Positions 17,993-26,647 are shown, numbered from the stretch's first letter. The stretch is DNA of 64,000 bases from Desulfobacterales bacterium (GCA_034003325.1 JAVEYW010000007.1:124001-188000), one strand, 5' to 3'. A program made the numbers and translations. The notes: generated by a model from the sequence alone, not told the origin.

Positions 17993-19372
17993 ATGCCCCT
18001 TGAAAACCGGATATACGCTCAACTTCAACACTGTGTGGGAAGCGCCCATTGCACGCGCGAGAAGGAAGATCTGGCCTGCTACGCCTATGATGCCACCCGG
18101 CAAATGCATCTGCCGGATGCGGTCATCTTTCCGGGAAGCACAGGGGAAGTGGCGGCCATCCTTCGGCTGGCCAACGAGGCGAATTTTCCCGTCATCCCCC
18201 GGGGCAGCGGCTCCGGCACCACCGGTGGCGCACTACCTGTCAATGGAGGCGTCGTCCTGGTAACCACCCGTCTGAACAAAATTCTTCATATCGATACGGA
18301 TAATCTCGTGGCCCATGTGGAGCCGGGCGTCCTGACGGGTCATCTTCACACGGAAGTCGAAAAGCTGGGCCTTTATTATCCGCCGGATCCATCCAGTGCC
18401 GAATTTTCAACGCTCGGCGGGAACTTAGGCGAGTGCGCCGGAGGCCCGCGTGCCGTAAAATACGGCGTTACGCGGGATTACGTGCTGGGACTTGAAGCGG
18501 TCATCGGCACAGGCGAGATCATTCATGCCGGGGTTCAAACCACCAAGGGCGTGGTCGGTTATGATTTAACCCGCCTGATGGTCGGCTCCGAAGGCACCCT
18601 GGGGGTGATCACCCGCATGGCACTTCGGCTCATTCCCAAGCCCGAATCGGTTCGGACCTTAAAAGTTGTGTTTGAAAGAATCGAAACCGCCGCGGAAACC
18701 GTATCTGAAATCATCCGGAGCGGTTTGGTTCCCCGCGCCATTGAATATATGGACAATGCATCCATCCGCTGCGCGGAAACGTATCTAAAAATCGGGTTGC
18801 CGACCACGGCGGGTGCGCTTCTCATTATTGAAGTGGATGGCCGGAATGAAGAGACCGCCCGCGATATTCAGGCCTTAAAAACCCTGTGCGATGCCAGGGG
18901 CGCGCTGGAAGCCGTCATCGCCCAAAATGAACAGGAAGCCAAGAATCTGTGGCGGGCGCGAAAAGCGCTCTCACCCGCCATGTATTTATATGGCCCGGAT
19001 AAAATAAATGAAGACATCGTGGTACCACGCAGCAAGATTCCAGATATGGTGCGAAAGATAGAAGCCTTGAAAAAAGAAACCGGACTCACCATGGCCAGTT
19101 TCGGCCATGCGGGGGACGGCAACATTCATTTTCACATTATGTTGGATAAAAAGGTGAGCCGGGATGCGCTGAAGGCTGAAAACGCGGTCAGCGCGCTTTT
19201 CGATTACACGCTGGCGCTCGGGGGAACCATTTCCGGCGAACATGGGGTTGGAACCGCCAAGGCGCCCTATTTTAACCGGGAAATCGGCGTCGTTGAAACC
19301 CGGTTAATGAAAAAAATAAAATCGGCGTTCGATCCACGGGGAGTGCTCAATCCGGGTAAGATATTCTCCTAA
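17993..19372 (+). CDS. FAD-linked oxidase, GlcD / D-lactate dehydrogenase type
   Basis: A 459-residue flavoprotein. The PCMH-type FAD domain has PVIPRGSGSGTTGGALPVNGG and LGGNLGECAGGPRAVKYGVTRD; the C-terminal FAD-oxidase domain has ASFGHAGDGNIHFHIM and GGTISGEHGVGTAKAPYF, ending NPGKIFS. These are hallmarks of glycolate oxidase subunit D and bacterial D-lactate dehydrogenases that feed electrons into the membrane or an electron-transfer partner. A matching GlcF-like Fe-S protein is encoded at 34.5 kb; pairing is only a guess. The gene follows dnaA after 27 bases and ends at the dispersed repeat. Confidence 0.93.
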   Translation: MPLENRIYAQLQHCVGSAHCTREKEDLACYAYDATRQMHLPDAVIFPGSTGEVAAILRLANEANFPVIPRGSGSGTTGGALPVNGGVVLVTTRLNKILHIDTDNLVAHVEPGVLTGHLHTEVEKLGLYYPPDPSSAEFSTLGGNLGECAGGPRAVKYGVTRDYVLGLEAVIGTGEIIHAGVQTTKGVVGYDLTRLMVGSEGTLGVITRMALRLIPKPESVRTLKVVFERIETAAETVSEIIRSGLVPRAIEYMDNASIRCAETYLKIGLPTTAGALLIIEVDGRNEETARDIQALKTLCDARGALEAVIAQNEQEAKNLWRARKALSPAMYLYGPDKINEDIVVPRSKIPDMVRKIEALKKETGLTMASFGHAGDGNIHFHIMLDKKVSRDALKAENAVSALFDYTLALGGTISGEHGVGTAKAPYFNREIGVVETRLMKKIKSAFDPRGVLNPGKIFS

Positions 19373-19467
19373 TCCGGCAAAGCCGGAAGCTGGGCGGCTG
19401 GGATGCTTGGCAGCTAACAACCTTCTCCAATGATACACGCTTTTTCGTGCATGTTTCTGATAAAGGG
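19371..19467. repeat. Dispersed intergenic repeat, copy 2 (inverted relative to copy 1)
   Basis: The reverse complement matches 3517-3617 except for a few substitutions and one missing 8-bp CAGCATCC unit. It contains CCGGCAAAGCCGG at 19373-19385 and the TACACG-type hairpin. It lies between the convergent glcD-like gene and the small minus-strand Cys protein, and directly abuts the glcD-like stop codon. Confidence 0.88.
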
Positions 19468-19487
19468 TATATGGTTACTAAAAGGGC

Positions 19488-19685
19488 CTAATTTACCCTG
19501 CTAAAAAAACCTTCAGAGATCATCAGATCTTCCAACACCTCAATCCGGACACTTTGTTCATTCTCAATTGCGCAACGCAAATTCAGGGCACAATATTTTT
19601 TACAGATCAAATTTTTCCGGTTGAAATTTCCAAAACATCCCACATGATCATCCAGAGAGATGGCCTTCAAAATACTTTTATTCAT
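19488..19685 (-). CDS. Small four-cysteine protein downstream of suhB
   Basis: A 65-residue protein with the cysteine pattern CFGNFNRKNLICKKYCALNL followed by RCAIE: Cys residues ~17, 28, 32 and 38, which resembles the CFG...C..CA...C signature of small putative metal-binding modules. The ATG at 19685 has a good ribosome-binding site (AAGGTG five bases upstream), and it starts 13 bases after the suhB stop, so it is probably the last gene of that operon. I do not recognise a named family; the calling rests on the ribosome-binding site, the operon position and the Cys spacing. Confidence 0.6.
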   Translation of the reverse strand: MNKSILKAISLDDHVGCFGNFNRKNLICKKYCALNLRCAIENEQSVRIEVLEDLMISEGFFSRVN

Positions 19686-19698
19686 TATACACCTTAAC

Positions 19699-20520
19699 CT
19701 AACTTATGTTATTTTCACTTCCAAGCAACACAAGCATCTCGGAGTGAATAAAGCCATTGGTGGCCACGATCTGCGCCATATCGTTCGAAAAGGGGCTATT
19801 CTGAAAATTCGTCACTCTGCCGCCGGCTTCTTCGGCAATCAACGCCCCGGCGGCCGTATCCCACGGCTTGAGATTTTCTTCCCAAAATCCGTCAAACCGC
19901 CCACAAGCCACATAACATAGATCAATGGCTGCCGAACCGAATCGCCGAATGCCCTGACTGGCAGCCATACAATTTGAAAACCGCGTCAAGAGCGGCGCCA
20001 TCATGTCTCTTGCGTTATACGGAAAGCCCGTAACCAAAAGGCTATCCGCGATGGACTCAGTGGATGAGACCCGGATAGCCTTGCCATTTAACGTCGCGCC
20101 TTTTCCTTTAATCGCTGCAAACAACTCACCGCCGGCCGGGGAAAACACCACCCCCATCACCACCTGACCGGCCACCGAAAAGGCAATGGAAACGGAATAT
20201 ACATCCAGCCCATGCGCAAAATTAGTGGTACCGTCCAGCGGGTCGATGATCCACTGGTATTTTCCATCGCCGATGATAAGGCCACTTTCTTCCGCCAGAA
20301 TATCATGGCCCGGATAAGCGGAACGAATGGTATCGATAATCCGCTTTTCCGATGCCGTATCCGCTTCGGTCACCAGATCGATGACCCCTTTTTTCCGAAT
20401 ATTCAATGCGCCGCCATGAAAGCCGCGCAAGATCTCTCCAGCCTGACAAGCGGCACGAACACCGACGCTTTTGATTTGTTCAAGATCCATATCTGACGCT
20501 GAGTATATGAACTCGACCAT
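19699..20520 (-). CDS. suhB: Inositol monophosphatase family protein
   Basis: A 273-residue magnesium-dependent phosphatase of the SuhB/IMPase fold. The metal-binding motifs are LVTEADTASEKRI, ILAEESG, WIIDPLDGTTNFAHG and, at the C-terminus, LKPWDTAAGALIAEEAGG. Family members hydrolyse inositol 1-phosphate or related sugar phosphates, and E. coli SuhB also takes part in rRNA transcription antitermination. The ATG at 20520 has AGGA upstream; a second in-frame ATG is at 20490. It is on the same strand as hflX and dnaB; a fragment of the dispersed repeat lies just upstream. Confidence 0.92.
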   Translation of the reverse strand: MVEFIYSASDMDLEQIKSVGVRAACQAGEILRGFHGGALNIRKKGVIDLVTEADTASEKRIIDTIRSAYPGHDILAEESGLIIGDGKYQWIIDPLDGTTNFAHGLDVYSVSIAFSVAGQVVMGVVFSPAGGELFAAIKGKGATLNGKAIRVSSTESIADSLLVTGFPYNARDMMAPLLTRFSNCMAASQGIRRFGSAAIDLCYVACGRFDGFWEENLKPWDTAAGALIAEEAGGRVTNFQNSPFSNDMAQIVATNGFIHSEMLVLLGSENNIS

Positions 20521-20537
20521 GGAAAGTCAATCCTAAT

Positions 20538-20580
20538 CCGGCAAAGCCGGATGCTAGGATGCTGGGATGCTGGGATGCTC
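20538..20580. repeat. Dispersed repeat fragment: CCGGCAAAGCCGG plus 8-bp tandem units
   Basis: The 13-bp palindrome is at 20538-20550, followed by ATGCTAGG, ATGCTGGG, ATGCTGGG and ATGCTCG: the same palindrome-plus-octamer end seen in copies 1 and 2, without the rest of the element. It lies between hflX and suhB. Confidence 0.75.
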
Positions 20581-20658
20581 GAACGCTTTAAAGATAACGC
20601 CCTTAGCGCAAAAAAAACGATCATTCCCGTTTTGGGATGTATGTTGCTGATAACGGTA

Positions 20659-22299
20659 TTAATCCGGTTTGCAACGGTTGACCAGTTGCTCCATTTCTTC
20701 GATGAGCGGCCGAAGTGTTTCGGGGTCACGAGCGGAAATAAAGACCCCGTCCAGCCGGCCCTTCAAGCCGGCCAGCAACTCCGGCGCCACCCGATCTTGT
20801 TTGTTAAAGGCACAAAGGCACGGCATCCGGTTCAAGTTGAGTTCGATCAGCACCTTTTCCACGGAATCCATATGCGCCTCAAAATGCGGTGAGCTGACAT
20901 CCACCACATGCAGCAGTAAATCCGCGCTTTCCAATTCTTCTAGCGTCGCCCGAAAGGCCGCCATCAACTCCTTGGGAAGATCCCGAATAAACCCGACCGT
21001 GTCCGTGATGATCACTTCCGTATCCCGTGGAAACCGCAGGCGCCTGCTGGCCGTATCAAGCGTTGCGAACAAACGGCTTTCCGCCAGCATGTGACTGTGT
21101 GTCAGTGTGTTGAGCAGGGTGGATTTTCCGGCATTGGTATAGCCGATAATCGAAATAACCGGAATTTGCTTGCGATCCCGGCGGGCCCGTTGTTGCGCGC
21201 GCTGCTTGCGGACCAGCGCCAGATCCTTTTCAAGGCGGGTGATTCGTTCCCGTACCCGGCGGCGGTTGATCTCAAGCTTTGTTTCCCCGGGGCCTCTGCC
21301 GCCGATACCGCCGGTCAACCGGCTCATGGCGGTATTTTTGGCAATCAGCCGGGGCAATAAATACCGCAACTGGGCTAGCTCCACCTGCCGCTTGCCATCT
21401 CGGGTCCGGGCGCGCTGGGCAAAAATATCCAGAATCAGTTGCGTGCGGTCAATCACTTTAAGATCTATCAGGTCCGTGATGGCGCGAATCTGGGAAGGGT
21501 TCAGCTCCTGGTCAAACACCAGCAGGGAAACCCCTGCCTGCTGCGCAACAATGGACAATTCCTGAAGTTTTCCACTACCCAGAAGATACCGGGCATCCGC
21601 CCGGCTGCGCTGCTGAAGCCGGGTACCGACCACCTCTATGCCGCAGGATCGGGAAAGCGCTTTCAGCTCATTTAAGCTATCCAACGCAGCCTGTTTGGGT
21701 CCGATGGCGACCCCGACCAACAACGCCCGTTCGATTCCACTCTCGGTATAATGAATACTGCCCGCCGACCGGCCGATCTCACGTTCCAGAGCCAGAATCA
21801 TCTCCAGGCAATCCATCTCCGGATGGTGCGGGGAAATCGGGGGCAATATCTCGTAGGGTGCCTCTTCGGACGCACTCGGGATAAGGTGCGCGACCCATAT
21901 TTCGCGAGCCAGCCCATCACCGGCGACCGTCACCACCGCCATAAGGTCCAGTCGCAGCAGGGATAAATCGGTCAGATCATCCCGGCTGACCCCTTCGGTT
22001 TCCTTCAGATGCGTATGAATGCAGCGAAGTCCTCTTAACCGACCGGGAGCGCTGCGATAGGACTGCGTGTCGGGAATCACGATACCATGCGCATCCCCCA
22101 CGATCACAAATTCCACATGCCCCCGGCGGTTGACCAAAAGTCCCATTTGGCGGCCGGTTTCGTGGGAAAGCGCGGCAAGATCGCGGCACAGCTCCGGAGT
22201 GATGACAAATTGCGGTGGAATCCGCCGCCGGTAAAGGTTTTCAAGCCGGTGCAACTGATTTGCCTTCAGCCCGATGGTGTTCCCATGGAGTCGCTTCAT
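20659..22299 (-). CDS. hflX: GTPase HflX
   Basis: A ribosome-associated GTPase that splits stalled 70S ribosomes. The 546-residue protein is longer than E. coli HflX (426) because of an extra N-terminal domain of ~180 residues. The HflX core holds GIEVVGTRLQQR, SGGETKLE-type GPGETKLEINRRRVRERI, G1 GYTNAGKSTLLNTL, G3 DTVGFIRDLP, G4 AFNKQD and SARDPETL. Long HflX proteins of this kind are usual in Desulfobacterota and Clostridia. Its ATG directly follows the dnaB stop codon, so the two are coupled. Confidence 0.94.
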   Translation of the reverse strand: MKRLHGNTIGLKANQLHRLENLYRRRIPPQFVITPELCRDLAALSHETGRQMGLLVNRRGHVEFVIVGDAHGIVIPDTQSYRSAPGRLRGLRCIHTHLKETEGVSRDDLTDLSLLRLDLMAVVTVAGDGLAREIWVAHLIPSASEEAPYEILPPISPHHPEMDCLEMILALEREIGRSAGSIHYTESGIERALLVGVAIGPKQAALDSLNELKALSRSCGIEVVGTRLQQRSRADARYLLGSGKLQELSIVAQQAGVSLLVFDQELNPSQIRAITDLIDLKVIDRTQLILDIFAQRARTRDGKRQVELAQLRYLLPRLIAKNTAMSRLTGGIGGRGPGETKLEINRRRVRERITRLEKDLALVRKQRAQQRARRDRKQIPVISIIGYTNAGKSTLLNTLTHSHMLAESRLFATLDTASRRLRFPRDTEVIITDTVGFIRDLPKELMAAFRATLEELESADLLLHVVDVSSPHFEAHMDSVEKVLIELNLNRMPCLCAFNKQDRVAPELLAGLKGRLDGVFISARDPETLRPLIEEMEQLVNRCKPD

Positions 22300-23679
22300 T
22301 TAACTCCCGTCATAATAATCAGAAGATGCCAGGTTCTCAAAGCGGGTATAGGATTTTAAAAAGGCAAGACGCGCGGTACCGATGGGGCCATTTCTCTGTT
22401 TGGCCACAATAATTTCCGCCGTGTTGATGTTGGGGTTGTTTTCTTCCTTATTATAGACCTCATCCCGATAGATGAACGCCACCACATCGGCATCCTGCTC
22501 CAGAGCGCCGGACTCTCTAAGGTCCGATAGCTGGGGACGCTTATCGCTTCTTTCTTCAAGCTTGCGGTTAAGCTGCGATAAGGCAATGACGGGCACATTC
22601 AATTCCTTGGCAAGGCCTTTTAACGATCTGGAAATTTCCGAAATCTCAAGATCCCGCCGATCGGAAATGGTTCGGCTTCGCATGAGCTGAATATAATCAA
22701 TGATGATAAGCCCCAGCCCTTTCTCCATTTTCAGCCGTCTGGACTTGGTTCGAACATCCATGGAGCCCAGACTGGGCGAGTCGTCAATGTAGATGGGCGC
22801 CTGTGAAAAGGCGTCCGCGGCATCCGTCAGCTTTCGATAATCGTCATTGCTGAAAAACCCGCTTCTCAATTTAGAGGAGTCCACCCGGGATTCCGCGCAA
22901 AGCATGCGCATGGAAAGCTGTTCCTTGGACATTTCCAGAGAAAAAACGGCCACCGGCACCTTTCCGTCCACCGCGGCATTTCTGGCGATATTCAACGCAA
23001 AGGCGGTTTTCCCCATACTGGGCCGGGCGGCTAGAATAATCAAATCCGATTTCTGAAGCCCGGCCGTCATCTGATCCAGCTGCGTATAGCCGGTGGGCAC
23101 TCCGGTGAGAAGCGACTTGTTATTTTTTCGTTCTTCAAGCTCGTCCAGGTTATCAATGACGAGTTTTTCCACCGGATAAAATGCCGGCTTGATCTTATCT
23201 TCCGATATTTCAAAAATACTGCTTTCGGCAAAATTGATGACCTCGTCCACTTCCCCCTGGTGCTCATAACACCGGCGAGTGATTTCATTGCTGCGCTGAA
23301 TCAAGCGCCTGAGCACCGCTTTTTCGTGAATGATGCCCGCGTAGTGCCTCGGATTAACGGCCATCGGCACCGAACTGACCAGATTTGAAAGATAAGCGGC
23401 CCCCCCGATATCTTCCAGCAGGTTGATATTCCGAAGATGCGTGGTAAGCGTCACCAAATCGATCGGTTCCCGCTTATCAAATAAATTCGTGATAGCCGAG
23501 AATATCTTCTGATGGGCGGGCCGGTAAAAATCGTCCGCTCCCAACACTTCCACCACATCAAACAACGCCTCATTATCAATTAAAATGGCGCTTAAAAGGG
23601 ATTCCTCGGCTTCAATGCTTTGGGGGGGCAGATGGCTTAGGGAGGGATCTTTGGAACGATTTTGCGGGGAATCTGCCAT
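22300..23679 (-). CDS. dnaB: Replicative DNA helicase DnaB
   Basis: The hexameric replication-fork helicase; ~459 residues from ATG 23679. The N-terminal domain begins LPPQSIEAEESLLSAILID; the RecA-like domain has Walker A AARPSMGKTAFALNIA, Walker B GLIIIDYIQLM, the H4-like ALSQLNRKLEERSDKRP and the arginine-finger region AKQRNGPIGT. The frame is open to 23763, but 23679 gives the family-standard start. It sits in the rpsF-rpsR-rplI-dnaB arrangement typical of many bacteria, with a heptamer tandem array and a repeat palindrome between it and rplI. Confidence 0.96.
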   Translation of the reverse strand: MADSPQNRSKDPSLSHLPPQSIEAEESLLSAILIDNEALFDVVEVLGADDFYRPAHQKIFSAITNLFDKREPIDLVTLTTHLRNINLLEDIGGAAYLSNLVSSVPMAVNPRHYAGIIHEKAVLRRLIQRSNEITRRCYEHQGEVDEVINFAESSIFEISEDKIKPAFYPVEKLVIDNLDELEERKNNKSLLTGVPTGYTQLDQMTAGLQKSDLIILAARPSMGKTAFALNIARNAAVDGKVPVAVFSLEMSKEQLSMRMLCAESRVDSSKLRSGFFSNDDYRKLTDAADAFSQAPIYIDDSPSLGSMDVRTKSRRLKMEKGLGLIIIDYIQLMRSRTISDRRDLEISEISRSLKGLAKELNVPVIALSQLNRKLEERSDKRPQLSDLRESGALEQDADVVAFIYRDEVYNKEENNPNINTAEIIVAKQRNGPIGTARLAFLKSYTRFENLASSDYYDGS

Positions 23680-23768
23680 ATAAATGCGGCCAAGTCTCAC
23701 TAATCCCGGGGGCAGGCAAAACGGCCGCCTTTCCCCGGGCAAATGATTAAACACACGAAACATCGAAA

Positions 23769-23781
23769 CCGGCTTTGCCGG
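23769..23781. repeat. Dispersed CCGGCTTTGCCGG palindrome
   Basis: Exact match to the 13-bp palindrome seen at 19373, 20538 and (12 bases) 3606. It lies immediately upstream of the widest dnaB reading frame. Confidence 0.75.
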
Positions 23782-23810
23782 AGGCTAAACCCTATCCGCT
23801 ATCCGCTGTC

Positions 23811-23887
23811 AGCTATGAGCTATGAGCTATCAACTATGAGCTATGAGCTATGAGCTATCAGCTATCAGCTATCAGCTATCAGCTTAA
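23811..23887. repeat. Heptamer tandem array AGCTAT(G/C), about ten units
   Basis: Ten successive 7-bp units, AGCTATG or AGCTATC with one AACTATG, then AGCTTAA. It lies between rplI and dnaB. Each pair of units contains AGCT, so the array is partly self-complementary. Looser related units (CTATCCG) extend left to about 23791. It is too short in period to be a CRISPR. Confidence 0.92.
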
Positions 23888-23957
23888 CTCAAACATCTCG
23901 TTTCACGGCCCCTCTGCGATTATCCGCGTTTTTTCGGGCATATCTTTGAAAAAGGGG

Positions 23958-24404
23958 CTACTGCTCGGGAACGATTTCCACGGTAATCTCGGGTTCCACA
24001 TCCTTATACACTCGAATGGGGATTTTATAAGAACCCAAGCTTTTAATCGGCTCGCTTAAGAGCACCCTGCGTTTATCCACCTCGATTTCCTGTTTGGCCA
24101 AAGCATCCAGAATATCCCGCACGGTGATCGATCCATACAAACGATCCTCTTCGCTAACCTTTGCCGCAATGGTGCAGACCACGGATTCAAGCCGTTTGGC
24201 CATTTCCTCGGCCATGGACTTTTCCTTTGCTATCTGCAGGTCTACCTTGCCTTTTTCCGACTCCATCAATTTTCGGTTCTGCACAGTCGCCAATATGGCT
24301 TTGCGCTGCGGCAGCAAATAATTTCGGGCATAGCCCTTGGCAACATTGACTTCGCTGCCGATGATACCGAGGGACTCAATCGTCTCCCTTAATAAGACTC
24401 TCAT
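23958..24404 (-). CDS. rplI: 50S ribosomal protein bL9
   Basis: A 148-residue bL9. The N-terminal rRNA-binding domain carries GSEVNVAKGYARNYLLPQRKAI, then a long helix (KLMESEKGKVDLQIAKEKSM) and a C-terminal domain with LYGSITVRDILDAL and DKRRVLLSEPIKSLGSYKIP. Length and domain order are normal. It is the fourth gene of the rpsF operon, 14 bases after the DUF2232 gene. Confidence 0.97.
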   Translation of the reverse strand: MRVLLRETIESLGIIGSEVNVAKGYARNYLLPQRKAILATVQNRKLMESEKGKVDLQIAKEKSMAEEMAKRLESVVCTIAAKVSEEDRLYGSITVRDILDALAKQEIEVDKRRVLLSEPIKSLGSYKIPIRVYKDVEPEITVEIVPEQ

Positions 24405-24418
24405 GGTTGTTCCTCCAC

Positions 24419-25384
24419 TCAGGAAACGCCGTTGGTTTCCGTCGGTTGCTTTAATTTTCTAAAATCCAGCCAAATGTCGAAAATCCCCAAGCCGATCACA
24501 AGGATAAGGGCATAAATCTGCAAGGCGATCATGCTGTATAAAAACCATTTCATTGCTGCGGGCAAGCGCTTTTTATTAAAATAAAAAGAAACGATGGCAA
24601 TGCCCTGAAAAAAATAGACCGGCAACAGCACGATCAGACCGTTGAAACCTGTCAGCTTAATCCCCACTTCGGGGATAAGCAACAATACACCGAAGCCGAT
24701 AATCCCCCACACGAAATGCTCCGGTGCTTTCCATTGATTCAACCGCTCAAAACGCTCAATATCCGGGCATCCGACCTTTAATAACGGCCGGGCCAACAGC
24801 AAGTTTATCCAAGCGCCGAACAGTGCTGCAGCCATACAAATTCCGGGCAAAATGCGAACAATCACATATGGCGCATGCTCAAACGCGACGGAAAGCGCTT
24901 GCATCTGCTCACTCGGCATATCGAGTGTTTTGTACGCCTCCTGGTAAACCGCGAGGTTTGCCTTGATATAATCCGATAAAAACACGCCGATATCAAGGCC
25001 TGCCGCATTCGTGTATAAAAACAGCGTGCAAATAGCAGCCAAAAAAACAACACCGGCTGCAACGCCGATGGTCTTTTCAATAGGCAATCGGCGCTCCAGG
25101 CATTCCCCCAGGGAAAAGCCCATCACCAATTGCCCCAAAAAGAAAAACAGATCCGCCGTCAGACCGCCGGTTTGCCCCAGCCAAAGGAGAAAAGCGGCTG
25201 CCGGAACAATGCCCCCGTAAAACCTGCCGAGCTTAAGCCGGTAAAACAGTACCGGCAAAGGAATCACCAGGACGGCAAACACCCCGAAAAACGGAATCAT
25301 GACCGCAGCGGCAAACAGCAACGCAGTGATCACGATTCCACTCAGAATCAGCGTGGGGCTCTGGCCAGTCACCACCTTCGGCAC
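24419..25384 (-). CDS. DUF2232 / YybS-like integral membrane protein
   Basis: A 321-residue, very hydrophobic protein with about eight membrane helices (for example SGIVITALLFAAAVMIPFFG, VLVIPLPVLFYRLKLG, GLTADLFFFLGQLVMGFSLG and LLLIPEVGIKLTGFNGLIVL). The helix pattern and its place between rpsR and rplI are those of DUF2232/YybS family proteins, whose function is unknown. The start is GTG 25384 with AAGGAG upstream. Confidence 0.85.
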   Translation of the reverse strand: MPKVVTGQSPTLILSGIVITALLFAAAVMIPFFGVFAVLVIPLPVLFYRLKLGRFYGGIVPAAAFLLWLGQTGGLTADLFFFLGQLVMGFSLGECLERRLPIEKTIGVAAGVVFLAAICTLFLYTNAAGLDIGVFLSDYIKANLAVYQEAYKTLDMPSEQMQALSVAFEHAPYVIVRILPGICMAAALFGAWINLLLARPLLKVGCPDIERFERLNQWKAPEHFVWGIIGFGVLLLIPEVGIKLTGFNGLIVLLPVYFFQGIAIVSFYFNKKRLPAAMKWFLYSMIALQIYALILVIGLGIFDIWLDFRKLKQPTETNGVS

Positions 25385-25430
25385 GCGCGAATTTTCTCCT
25401 TGTCAGCCGAGCTATTCCGGATGCCCCGTT

Positions 25431-25727
25431 TCAGTGCGGAAGGGATCCGACAAAGGGCAACAGTGCAATGGAACGTGCCCGTTTAATGGCTGTTTGCAGC
25501 ACCCGTTGATGTTTCGCGCAGGTGCCGGAAATTCGGCGGGGAATAATTTTACCCCGCTCCGATACAAAATAACGCAACGCCTTTGCGTCTTTATAATCGA
25601 TAACCAGGCTGCTGTCCGCGCAGAAACGACAGACTTTCCGGCGATGAAAAAACCGTTTTTTTCGTTTGGGAGCGCCATTTTTGGCGTTACTGCCGCCCCG
25701 TCCTTTATATTGGGTTCCTATCGCCAT
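25431..25727 (-). CDS. rpsR: 30S ribosomal protein bS18
   Basis: A 98-residue bS18 with a glycine/lysine-rich N-terminus, the RNA-binding [40 protein letters not shown] and [21 protein letters not shown]. The cysteines CxxC plus a third in SGTC suggest the zinc-binding form. GGAGG lies upstream. It follows rpsF by one base and is expected to pair with bS6 in the 30S platform. Confidence 0.96.
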   Translation of the reverse strand: MAIGTQYKGRGGSNAKNGAPKRKKRFFHRRKVCRFCADSSLVIDYKDAKALRYFVSERGKIIPRRISGTCAKHQRVLQTAIKRARSIALLPFVGSLPH

Positions 25728-25728
25728 G

Positions 25729-26199
25729 TTATGCCTCCTCGTCTTCTTCGTCGGTATCGGTGTTCAAGGTGTCGCCGGCATCATCGTCATCGTCGTCCGC
25801 CACGGCACCAAGCTTGGCCGCTGTAGCCGATGCACCATCCCCCGACTCGGATGCAACCGCCTTTTCTTCTGCCGATTTTGCCATTTCTTCACGAATTCGA
25901 TCCGGGTCGGCATCGTTATCCAGGATAATGGTCATGTATTTGATGACCTTATCGTCAATGCGAAAAGAGCGTTCGATCTCATCCACCAAAGGCCCGTCCC
26001 CGCAATAATCGAGCCGGACATAAAATCCCCGGTTGCGTTTGCGAACCTCGTAGGCAAGTTTTCTCATGCCCCAATCGTCACGCATCACCAACACTCCTTT
26101 GTATTTTGAAATGAGTTCGGCAAGGCGCTCAAAAATGGACCCCCGTTGTTCATCGGAAACCTCGGGATCGACAATAAAAATTGTCTCGTATCGTCTCAT
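25729..26199 (-). CDS. rpsF: 30S ribosomal protein bS6 with a long acidic tail
   Basis: The first ~95 residues form a normal bS6 ([55 protein letters not shown]). The remaining ~55 residues are a low-complexity tail rich in Glu, Asp, Ala and Ser ([20 protein letters not shown]). E. coli bS6 also ends in a glutamate tail that RimK extends, but this one is much longer and genetically encoded. First gene of the rpsF-rpsR-DUF2232-rplI operon, with its own promoter and leader hairpins. Confidence 0.96.
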   Translation of the reverse strand: MRRYETIFIVDPEVSDEQRGSIFERLAELISKYKGVLVMRDDWGMRKLAYEVRKRNRGFYVRLDYCGDGPLVDEIERSFRIDDKVIKYMTIILDNDADPDRIREEMAKSAEEKAVASESGDGASATAAKLGAVADDDDDDAGDTLNTDTDEEDEEA

Positions 26200-26281
26200 T
26201 GTGCCTCCTTATGGGTATAAAGCCCCGTGCGATATGCACGGAGCAAGGACCACTGTGTTTTATCAAAACCAAAACTTGGTC

Positions 26282-26310
26282 AGTTAACACTCCCGGCCCT
26301 TGGCTGTCAA
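26282..26310 (-). promoter_or_regulatory. rpsF: Predicted sigma-70 promoter for the rpsF operon
   Basis: On the minus strand: perfect -35 TTGACA (26310-26305), a 17-base spacer and -10 TTAACT (26287-26282). The transcript leader would be about 75 bases and carry the hairpin CCGTGC/GCACGG close to the ribosome-binding site. Confidence 0.5.
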
Positions 26311-26588
26311 GGTCTTTTTCCAAATAATAAAAATGGATGGGCTTTCACGTCCCGGGGTATGCCACGGCCGATTTGGGATTAAAGACAGTTCGCGGTTTAA
26401 CCGCAAGTGCTTCCTGATTATTAAGGAGAAAATGCTTACCATCGAAATTTTCAATAACATATCAAAAGTATATCGTAATTACGTATTTGACATTTATGTC
26501 TTTGTCACTGAATAAGAGTCACCTTACCGGGATTTTTAGCCCTCGGCATCGTCAACCGCATCCGTTTGAAAGTACAAAAAGGCTGCGA

Positions 26589-26616
26589 CTGACATCACCG
26601 CATGCCGTTCTATAAA
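26589..26616 (+). promoter_or_regulatory. Predicted sigma-70 promoter for the porin gene
   Basis: -35 CTGACA (26589-26594), 16-base spacer, -10 TATAAA (26611-26616). The ribosome-binding site AAGGAG and ATG follow about 30 bases downstream. Confidence 0.5.
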
Positions 26617-26647
26617 GTAATTCATTAGGATCAAAAGGAGAATAAAG

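Larger units (their letters stand above)
26200..26647. other. Divergent intergenic region between rpsF and the porin gene
   Basis: 448 bases. It holds the rpsF promoter (26282-26310, minus strand), two small hairpins in the rpsF leader (ACCAA/TTGGT near 26266-26280 and CCGTGC/GCACGG at 26225-26241), and the porin promoter (26589-26616, plus strand). The leader hairpins could be an S6:S18 autoregulatory site by position, but I cannot match the consensus. A 71-codon frame at 26300-26515 is unsupported. Confidence 0.5.

Noticed and set aside
23811-23887. CRISPR-like repeats
   Set aside because: The period is seven bases with no spacers and no cas genes nearby; it is a simple tandem array.
26200-26280. 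S6:S18 autoregulatory RNA motif
   Set aside because: Two small hairpins are present in the rpsF leader, but I could not match the known bulge and loop consensus, so only the hairpins are reported.
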